From Kordia sp. (GTDB taxonomy: Bacteria > Bacteroidota > Bacteroidia > Flavobacteriales > Flavobacteriaceae), in contig NVVR01000004.1 in NCBI GenBank assembly GCA_002733415.1, positions 83,969 through 147,968 on the forward strand: a stretch of 64,000 bases of DNA. The letters run 5' to 3'. Each line of letters begins with the position of its first letter. Position 1 is the first letter of the stretch. This document shows positions 35,715-42,353 of the stretch, one piece after another. Below the pieces are notes generated by a model. That model was not told where the DNA came from and made no database searches. It saw nothing but the letters and a program-made list of their open reading frames with translations. A program made the translations under genes and the position numbers.

Positions 35715-35981
35715 ATGAGTATAGTAGATAATCTAAAATCTTATTTTTATAACAAGTCAAAAGAAGTAGCTATTGAAAAATCTCCTGAAGGAATTTGTCC
35801 TAATTGTTGGGGGAAAGAAGAGTGGGATGGGAATTACTATGCCTTTATGAAAGGGAACGATGGAAACCCATCTACAGAAACATATAATACATTCATCCAA
35901 GATGTTGCTAGAAAATTAGATAAAATAACCTTAGACAAAAACACGTATTTATGTACCACATGTAAGCTTAAATATGAGTAG
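35715..35981 (+). CDS. small zinc-ribbon protein
   Basis: 88 residues with two Cys pairs, CPNCWGKEEWDG (about 29-32) and CTTCKLKYE (about 79-82), that would form a zinc ribbon. No enzymatic domain and no recognised name. It lies in the oxidant-repair operon and overlaps the next gene by eight bases, so translation is coupled. Confidence 0.75.
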   Translation: MSIVDNLKSYFYNKSKEVAIEKSPEGICPNCWGKEEWDGNYYAFMKGNDGNPSTETYNTFIQDVARKLDKITLDKNTYLCTTCKLKYE

Positions 35982-36822
35982 TTATTCGGAATATAGAGCA
36001 AAACAAAACCAGTTTATAACAGTAGAAGGAAGTATTTCATTTATTGATGAAGGACAGGGGCCAGTATTGTTATTATTACATGGTATCCCTACATCTGGTT
36101 GGTTGTATCGAAAAATGATTCCTTTATTGGTGTCAGCAGGATATAGAGTAATAGTCCCTGATATGTTAGGTTTTGGTTCTAGTAGCGCTCCAAAGGGATA
36201 TGAGTTGTATTCAGAAGACAAACAAGCTAACCGGATAATAGCTTTGATGGATTATTTGAAAATTGATAAATGGACTCATGTTTTTCACGATGCCGCAGGT
36301 TTGTGGACATGGGAACTTTGTAAACAGCACGCTAATAGAATTGAGAATTTGGTAATATTGAATACGGTTATTTATGCAGCAGGATTTAAGCCTCCAATGC
36401 GTTTTGGAGATAATTTATTCACGAAAGTTATTATGAAACTGTATAGCTATAAATTTCTAAATGCTATTCTTTTAAAACAGCTGTTTAATGGTGGGTTAAT
36501 TGAAAATAAGCTATCCGAAGAAGATTTAAACGGATATAAAACGCCATTGTTAGAAGGAAAGGTAAAAGGAATGTATTATTTCATTTCGCGTACTTGTCAT
36601 AAGCTCCCAGATTATAAAAAAGTGATTTCGGAATTAAATATCCCCACGATGGTCATTTGGGGAAAAGAAGATTCTTTTTTACATTGGAAGCCACAAAGTA
36701 AAGCTGTTATAAAAGATTTAAAAATAGCTCTTGAAAATATTCATTTATTAGATGCAAAACATTTTATTCAAGAAGAACAACCTGATAGAATTTGTGAACT
36801 AATACGGAACTTCATAAAATAA
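35974..36822 (+). CDS. alpha/beta hydrolase of the haloalkane dehalogenase-like type
   Basis: 282 residues. LLLLHGIPTSGWLYRKMIPLL (about 31-52), VPDMLGFGSSS, and the nucleophile site FHDAAGLWTW with Asp106 where serine hydrolases have Ser, as in haloalkane dehalogenases and related epoxide hydrolases. VIWGKEDSFLHW and the final His in DAKHFIQEEQP complete the triad. The cap region is helical (about 140-215). The substrate is unknown; the Asp nucleophile favours dehalogenase- or epoxide-hydrolase-like chemistry. Last gene of the operon. Confidence 0.88.
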   Translation: MSSYSEYRAKQNQFITVEGSISFIDEGQGPVLLLLHGIPTSGWLYRKMIPLLVSAGYRVIVPDMLGFGSSSAPKGYELYSEDKQANRIIALMDYLKIDKWTHVFHDAAGLWTWELCKQHANRIENLVILNTVIYAAGFKPPMRFGDNLFTKVIMKLYSYKFLNAILLKQLFNGGLIENKLSEEDLNGYKTPLLEGKVKGMYYFISRTCHKLPDYKKVISELNIPTMVIWGKEDSFLHWKPQSKAVIKDLKIALENIHLLDAKHFIQEEQPDRICELIRNFIK

Positions 36823-36840
36823 GAGTATTAAATTCTATAT

Positions 36841-36896
36841 TTAATCCCACCAGTAGGTTTAACTCCCCGTCCCGATAGCTATCGGGATGCCTCGAA
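36841..36896 (-). repeat. dispersed palindromic repeat, copy 4 (long form, inverted)
   Basis: On minus: TTCGAGGCATCC, then the perfect palindrome CCCGATAGCTATCGGG (36871-36886), then TTAAACCTACTGGTGGGATT with one change in the core. Matches copy 1 (14640-14694) at both ends and in the roughly 20-base spacing between blocks. Confidence 0.8.
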
Positions 36897-36915
36897 CGAA
36901 AAAAGTTATTATATC

Positions 36916-37047
36916 AATTAAATTTCAAGGTGCTCATAAGTAAATTGAATTATTTTAGATTTAGTTGAGTTTAAAAATATAAGCATAGCCTTAGTTACGG
37001 TTATCTTTTTAAGCGACGAATAGATTTAAAAGAAACTATTTAATTGT
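36916..37047 (+). repeat. hairpin-bearing dispersed element, copy A
   Basis: Aligns along roughly 125 bases with the complement of 58614-58738 at about three in four positions by eye. Shared blocks include TTATTTTAGATTTAG and ATAGCCTTAG. The core (36971-37012) can fold as an imperfect hairpin. Confidence 0.75.
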
Positions 37048-37140
37048 GCATTTTGAATTTTCAATTGATATTATACCCCCAAATAATTACAAATATTTCT
37101 TTAGAATAACACCTCAATTCTTCTAAAACAGAAGACAAAG

Positions 37141-37174
37141 CAAAAAGCTTAGTATTTAGACACTAAGCTTTTTG
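37141..37174. terminator. terminator of apbE
   Basis: Stem CAAAAAGCTTAGT (37141-37153) / ACTAAGCTTTTTG (37162-37174) with an 8-base loop and A/T tracts on both sides, so it may work in both directions. Confidence 0.75.
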
Positions 37175-37201
37175 TTGTTTATATACTATTAACTATATAT
37201 T

Positions 37202-38182
37202 TTATGGAAAACTATTTAAACTCAAGGTTTTTAATGATTTTTCTTTATCCTCATATATAAAATACACTTTCAACTCAGGGTGTGTTTTTAACAATTCAGT
37301 TACCTTTACTATTCCCATTGCTTTAAAAGCAGTTGCATATGCATCGGCCACTGCACAAGTAGGAGCGATTACTGAAACACTTAATATATTTGTTTTACTT
37401 GGATACCCTGTTTTCGTATTCATAATATGAGAATACTTAGCTCCATTTTTATCTACCTTAAATTTACGATACACACCCGAAGTAGCCATAGCAACATTTT
37501 CTAAAGCAATTACTTTTTTATGACTTTGTGTACCATCATAATTTGGCTCTTCTATTCCAACTCTCCAAAAATTTGAAGAATCAACGTTGATTCCCTTTGC
37601 AACAATTTCCCCTCCAATATCAATCAAATAACTTTGATGTCCTTTACTACTTAAAAATTCCGAAATTACATCCAATCCATATCCTTTCCCTATTGCATTA
37701 AAATCAATAAAGGCATTTTTGGGGTTCATAATCTTTCCTTCAGAAATGATTAAATTATTAAAGCCCACAGATTGCATTAAGCTGTCTATTTTTAAGCTAT
37801 CTAAAGCTCCAATTTTCCCTTCTGGGCCAAAATCCCATGCATTTACTAAAACACCAATAGTTGGGTCAAAAAAACCATTAGTCTCCTCGTAAATCTCTTT
37901 CGAAACCTCAAATACTTTTTTAAAGTGACGATCGATTAAAACTGTAGAGTCCCCCTTATTTATTCTTGAAATATCTGAAGTAGACACATAAGTAGACATC
38001 GACTTATTTACTTCTAAAAAAAGACTATCATATTGTTTTGAGTAATCTAATGCTGCATCATCAAAAAACTGAATATTGTAGTAGGTTCCAAAAATTTTTC
38101 CTGATGTGAAATTATTAATGGGTTTATGCTGTTCCTTGCAAGCGACAAGGGCTAATAGAAATAGTATTGCTAATTTTTTCAT
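37202..38182 (-). CDS. apbE: FAD:protein FMN transferase ApbE (lipoprotein)
   Basis: Transfers FMN from FAD to a Thr or Ser of target proteins on the outer face of the inner membrane. 326 residues, lipobox LALVAC (Cys 15). FGTYYNIQFFD, MSTYVSTSDISRINK, FDPTIGVLVNAWDFGP, FIDFNAIGKGYGLD, DIGGEIVAKG, ATSGVYRKF and SHIMNTKTGYP, and the metal Asp in AVADAYATAFKAMG are in order. Natural targets are NqrB and NqrC, encoded 10 kb upstream on the same strand. In many Flavobacteria apbE directly follows nqrF; here two proteases and a helicase intervene. Confidence 0.95.
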   Translation of the reverse strand: MKKLAILFLLALVACKEQHKPINNFTSGKIFGTYYNIQFFDDAALDYSKQYDSLFLEVNKSMSTYVSTSDISRINKGDSTVLIDRHFKKVFEVSKEIYEETNGFFDPTIGVLVNAWDFGPEGKIGALDSLKIDSLMQSVGFNNLIISEGKIMNPKNAFIDFNAIGKGYGLDVISEFLSSKGHQSYLIDIGGEIVAKGINVDSSNFWRVGIEEPNYDGTQSHKKVIALENVAMATSGVYRKFKVDKNGAKYSHIMNTKTGYPSKTNILSVSVIAPTCAVADAYATAFKAMGIVKVTELLKTHPELKVYFIYEDKEKSLKTLSLNSFP

Positions 38183-38193
38183 TCCTATGTGTT

Positions 38194-38571
38194 TTAATTC
38201 ATATCAACATCCAGCAACTGTAAACCTGTGTAGTCCAATAAGTATGGTTGATTTAAATATACCGGATCACCAGTAACATCTTTATTCCCTAATCCAACAC
38301 CTGCATATAATACTTTTGCATCTTTACTTCTGGCATGCTCTCGAAAAGTTTCCATCCACACTACATCATAATCTTCTGGAGATGCAGGCAACAAAAACAC
38401 TTTTACAATTACAAAATAATATTGAGCATTTTTATCTACACAAACGTATTGCGGGTTTCTTTTCAACTGGCTATTAATTGCCACAAACTCATACCCTTGT
38501 TCTTCAAGATCTTCACCAACAATATTCATTGCTAAATTATGCAGTTCCTGTTTATTAAGTGGTTTTGACAT
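38194..38571 (-). CDS. small conserved protein of unknown function
   Basis: 125 residues, alpha/beta, soluble: LNKQELHNLAMNIVGEDLEEQGYEFVAINSQLKRNPQYVCV, YYFVIVKVFLLPASPEDYD, VLYAGVGLGNKD. Homologues in databases are sometimes labelled Na+-translocating NADH-quinone reductase subunit F. That label cannot be right, because this protein has no flavin, NADH or iron-sulfur motif. It overlaps the helicase stop by one base and precedes apbE by 11 bases, so the three form an operon. Confidence 0.8.
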   Translation of the reverse strand: MSKPLNKQELHNLAMNIVGEDLEEQGYEFVAINSQLKRNPQYVCVDKNAQYYFVIVKVFLLPASPEDYDVVWMETFREHARSKDAKVLYAGVGLGNKDVTGDPVYLNQPYLLDYTGLQLLDVDMN

Positions 38572-39938
38572 TAAAACCTCTTCCCTTTTTTATTACGTAA
38601 ATTATAACTTTTATCTCCTCTTGTTTTCGGCTTCTTGTACTTTTCAGCAATTATGAATTTATAAGAACCTCCTAAATTCTCTTTGGAATTTTTTTCAGAT
38701 TTCTCATGAAACGCAGGCCCTGGAGCATCTTCATCTTTAGGTTTTGTATGTGGATTATTATGTTCAATATGTTTCGGACGTTCCTCAGGAGTTAAACGTT
38801 CTGCAATTTCTACTGCTTCAGGAAATTCCATTTTTGGAATCTCAAAATTCATTAACACTTCAATAGCATCTTTATCTTCTTGCTCTTTTGGCGTTGAAAA
38901 CAATATGGATCTCCCTTCATGTTCTGCCCTACCAGTTCTACCGATACGGTGCATGTAATTTTCAGGAAAGTTTGGCGTATCAAAGTTAATTACATGAGAA
39001 ATCTCATCTAAATCTAACCCACGTGCCATTACATCGGTAGCTACCAATATTCTATTTTCTCCTTCATCAAACTGACGAATAGAACGAATCCTGTAATTTT
39101 GGGTTTTGTTAGAATGTATTACACATACATCAGAACCAAATATCTCCTCAACAGCTTCAAATAGTCTATCTGCACTTTTTTTATTAGAAACAAAAACCAA
39201 TACTTTTCTATAGGTTTCCACATCCTTTATAATGTGCGCCAGTAAATTTACTTTCGTGTAAAAATTAGGTACATCATAACATTGCTGTTCAATATTATCA
39301 AGTGGTGTACCACTTACTGCTATTGATATTTGACTAGGCCCATCAAAATAATCGTTTATTAAATCGTTTACATCATCCGTCATTGTTGCAGAAAACATGA
39401 TGTTTTGACGTTTTGATGGCAATACATCAAATATGTTTAATAACTGAAATCGGAATCCTAAATCAAGCATTACATCAACCTCATCAATTACCAATTTCTG
39501 AACTGATTTTAATTGTAAAGCTCTACTAATAGCTAAATCGTATAAACGACCAGGAGTTGCAACAATAATATCCGTCCCCTGTGCTACAGCCATTTTTTGG
39601 GTATTGATATTTGTTCCACCATATACTCCTAACACACGAACATTAATATATTCAGCAAGCTTTTCAATTTCTTCAACAACTTGCAACACTAATTCACGTG
39701 TAGGAACCAAAACTAATACTCTTGGGTTTACTTGTTTAGAGAATTTTAAATCTCGTAGAATAGGCATCATATAGGCAAAGGTTTTCCCTGTACCAGTTTG
39801 TGCTATACCTACAACATCCTTACCTGAACGTACCACATTAAATGCTTCTGCTTGTATTGGTGTTGGATGTTCAAACCCCATATCATCAATTGCGTACTGC
39901 AATTGATTGGATAAATTCAAATCTTTAAACGTAATCAT
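38571..39938 (-). CDS. DEAD-box RNA helicase
   Basis: 455 residues. FKDLNLSNQLQYAIDDMGFEHPTPIQAEAF holds the Q motif, AQTGTGKT is Walker A, PTREL, TPGRL, the Walker B reads DEVD instead of DEAD, SAT, then VFVSNKKSADRL, DVMARGLDLDEI and HRIGRTGRAE in the second RecA domain. A lysine-rich tail (KSYNLRNKKGKRF) is typical of cold-response and ribosome-assembly helicases. The DEVD variant keeps both acidic residues, so ATP hydrolysis should be intact. Confidence 0.95.
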   Translation of the reverse strand: MITFKDLNLSNQLQYAIDDMGFEHPTPIQAEAFNVVRSGKDVVGIAQTGTGKTFAYMMPILRDLKFSKQVNPRVLVLVPTRELVLQVVEEIEKLAEYINVRVLGVYGGTNINTQKMAVAQGTDIIVATPGRLYDLAISRALQLKSVQKLVIDEVDVMLDLGFRFQLLNIFDVLPSKRQNIMFSATMTDDVNDLINDYFDGPSQISIAVSGTPLDNIEQQCYDVPNFYTKVNLLAHIIKDVETYRKVLVFVSNKKSADRLFEAVEEIFGSDVCVIHSNKTQNYRIRSIRQFDEGENRILVATDVMARGLDLDEISHVINFDTPNFPENYMHRIGRTGRAEHEGRSILFSTPKEQEDKDAIEVLMNFEIPKMEFPEAVEIAERLTPEERPKHIEHNNPHTKPKDEDAPGPAFHEKSEKNSKENLGGSYKFIIAEKYKKPKTRGDKSYNLRNKKGKRF

Positions 39939-40005
39939 TCCTACTTATTTTCAGCAAAGATACTGTTTCTATATTATAGATTACTTATCAAGGGGTAAAA
40001 ACAAA

Positions 40006-40034
40006 AAAACCGACACATTGCTGTATCGGCTTTT
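40006..40034 (-). terminator. terminator of the 711-residue protease gene (copy 1 of 3)
   Basis: Near-perfect stem around CCGACACATTGCTGTATCGG with flanking As on plus. Almost the same sequence recurs at 42305 and 45342. Confidence 0.75.
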
Positions 40035-40054
40035 AATATTATAAAAAATATTTC

Positions 40055-42190
40055 TTATTGAATAACAATCTTTTTAACTGCTCTTTTAGAACCGCTTTCT
40101 ATATCTAACAGATACACTCCTGGTGCTAACACACTGAAGTCTAACGTGGTATTGAATACATCCGAATTGTTAGTATGCAATTCAGAATAGACATTACGTC
40201 CTCTAATATCAAACAATTTAATTTTCGTATCATCACTAGTGCTTACTGATAAATTAAAGAATCCGTTTGATGGATTTGGAAATATACTGAATGTATGAAA
40301 CTGATTTTCAGCAACACTTAAAGAAGCTAAAACATTAATAGTATAATCTTCAACTTCCCCATCAGTGTTTACTCCACAAGATGTAGGATAGTCATATGGA
40401 GCAGTAGGCGAAGAATAAATAGTTGCTACTCTCATAATTGTATTCCCTAATACTGCAGTTGCAGGAACAGTTATTGACATTGGTGAGTTCGTTGTAGCGA
40501 TATCAAAGTTTAATGCCACAGTAACAGCTGCATTACCTAAATCATACTCTTCTGAAGGTATATCAAACGTACAATTCTGATTCCAATCTATCCAAACCTT
40601 AGTTTGTGTTCTATAATTACCATCAGCATCAATCTTTACAGTTAATGGGTACATTGAATCTATATTAACATCAGTAGTTTGTGACCCTGTTAAATCAGAA
40701 TACCCACCATTTTCAGCTCCACTTCCATCAGGACTTGATGTCGCATTATCAATTGTTCCAAAAGTTACACGAGTAATACTTGTTAAATAAGGAACTGTTG
40801 CAGAAACAGTACAATTAGTTGTACCATCATTCAAACTAATACCTACATTTTTAGTAATAGAAGCTGAAGTCCCTGTTACAACTAAAGGATAAACAGCATC
40901 AGGGACACTATTTAATCCTGTTACGGTTAACGTAGTACTTCCATCAGCATTTAATGTTGTTGGAGAGAATGACGCTATTGCTCCTACTGGAAGACCAGTT
41001 ACAGAAAATGTAGTCACCTCATTAAATCCATTCGCAGTAATAAAATTAACCGTAGCTACTGCAGAATCAGCACCACAGTTACCTAAATCACCAGAGTTTA
41101 ATGAAAATGTAGGTCCTGTACAATCTAAAACATTTGTAACCCAATCACCCGAAACTGAAGCAAAATATGCATCAACTACAGTTGCTTGATCTGGAGTAAA
41201 CATATACATAGAAGCATCATTTACATAATCCATATAGTCCATAGTTAATGAAAATTCTCCCCCAACACAACCAGCTACTGAACCGTTAGCAGGGTTACCG
41301 TAAGTTGAACCTGCTACTTTTGGAGTATCTGCAATACCATCACCATCAGCTGGAACACAGCTTGTTCCTCCATCAGTAATAAAAGTATGATTTAAATTAT
41401 AAAAGTGACCTAATTCATGTGTCACTGTTCTCCCTAAATTATAAGGAGCACCGGGTATGACATTTGGAGTACCACCTGAACCAATACATCCAGCTCCTGT
41501 ACCATAGCTACTATAACTCATAACAACTGCGTTTCCTGCACTAATACTACCACCTAAAGGAGAATACCCTAAAATTCCTGCTCCCGCATCTTTAATAATA
41601 AAGTTCATGTATCCTGAATATGTTGCATCAGTTTCTGGCCAAGCACCAAAACTAGAGCCATCACTTCCTATAGTTACTAATGGGTTTCCATCAGTAACCG
41701 CCGGATCACCACCCGCTGGATGATTTTTTGTAGCGATACAAAATACAACGTCTACACTCCCTGGAGCTAAACCTGGATAAAACCCACTTGCAGCTGCCCA
41801 TAATGATTGATCAGCATTTAAAGCTGCATAATCATTACTAATAACATCTATTTGCGTTTGTGCAAAAGCCTCCAAACAAACTCTATCAAGTTCATTTGAG
41901 TCTGGAAAATGGACTGCTACTGGAACGTATAATGTCGCTTTCTTTTGGTAAGTTCCATTCATTTTTTGTTGATGAATTTCTGATAATTTTTGTTGAAAAA
42001 CAGCTTGTCTTTCATAGAAAGACGTAGCATATTCCGGGTTTTTCAACAATTCTTGTTCATGTTGCTCTAAACCGCAATTCCTATGATCAGGAACGCTGCT
42101 ATTTTGTTTTACTAATTCTTGTGCATTGATTGCAAAACAAGAAGAAATAAAAGCAACAAATAATAGTCCTTTAAATGTAATTTTTTTCAT
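40055..42190 (-). CDS. secreted M43-type metalloprotease with GEVED and T9SS sorting domains
   Basis: 711 residues. Signal peptide 1-23, an N-terminal propeptide-like part, then a pappalysin-type catalytic domain (about 90-350) with the zinc site HELGHFYNLNH and the Met-turn MDYMDY. A beta-sandwich segment (about 360-470), a GEVED domain ending GEVEDYTINV (about 470-625) and a T9SS sorting domain (FSIFPNPSNGFFNL, IKLFDIRGRNVYSEL, LAPGVYLLDIESG, KKIVIQ) follow. It is therefore an extracellular or surface peptidase. The C-terminal 80 residues are nearly the same as in the next protein, so the sorting domain was shared or converted. Confidence 0.9.
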   Translation of the reverse strand: MKKITFKGLLFVAFISSCFAINAQELVKQNSSVPDHRNCGLEQHEQELLKNPEYATSFYERQAVFQQKLSEIHQQKMNGTYQKKATLYVPVAVHFPDSNELDRVCLEAFAQTQIDVISNDYAALNADQSLWAAASGFYPGLAPGSVDVVFCIATKNHPAGGDPAVTDGNPLVTIGSDGSSFGAWPETDATYSGYMNFIIKDAGAGILGYSPLGGSISAGNAVVMSYSSYGTGAGCIGSGGTPNVIPGAPYNLGRTVTHELGHFYNLNHTFITDGGTSCVPADGDGIADTPKVAGSTYGNPANGSVAGCVGGEFSLTMDYMDYVNDASMYMFTPDQATVVDAYFASVSGDWVTNVLDCTGPTFSLNSGDLGNCGADSAVATVNFITANGFNEVTTFSVTGLPVGAIASFSPTTLNADGSTTLTVTGLNSVPDAVYPLVVTGTSASITKNVGISLNDGTTNCTVSATVPYLTSITRVTFGTIDNATSSPDGSGAENGGYSDLTGSQTTDVNIDSMYPLTVKIDADGNYRTQTKVWIDWNQNCTFDIPSEEYDLGNAAVTVALNFDIATTNSPMSITVPATAVLGNTIMRVATIYSSPTAPYDYPTSCGVNTDGEVEDYTINVLASLSVAENQFHTFSIFPNPSNGFFNLSVSTSDDTKIKLFDIRGRNVYSELHTNNSDVFNTTLDFSVLAPGVYLLDIESGSKRAVKKIVIQ

Positions 42191-42304
42191 AATAATATGG
42201 GTTACGTTATAATTGAACGGATGAATATAATAACAAATGTTAACACATTTCTTAATTACATCATCTTTTAGTTAAAGTACGAAAAAAAACGATGTAACAC
42301 AAAA

Positions 42305-42330
42305 AAACCGATACATTGCTGTATCGGTTT
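42305..42330 (-). terminator. terminator of the 956-residue protease gene (copy 2 of 3)
   Basis: Stem AAACCGATACA/TGTATCGGTTT with loop TTGC, preceded by As on plus. Confidence 0.8.
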
Positions 42331-42353
42331 ATAATATTAAATAGATTAAAATC

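Larger units (their letters stand above)
36823..37201. other. 378-base gene-free stretch at a convergent boundary
   Basis: Holds the inverted palindromic repeat (36841-36896), copy A of the hairpin-bearing element (36916-37047) and the apbE terminator (37141-37174). No open frame worth reporting. All genes for 6 kb to the left read right and all for 14 kb to the right read left; the plus-strand base composition also appears to switch here. GGTGCTCATAA and TTATTTTAGAT (36929-36939, 36950-36960) resemble XerC and XerD halves of dif, but the spacer is 10 instead of 6 bases. Confidence 0.6.

Noticed and set aside
33301..36862. CRISPR array, because CCCACTGGTGGGATT recurs several times
   Set aside because: The copies are 1 to 19 kb apart without regular spacers, differ in orientation, and no cas gene is present.
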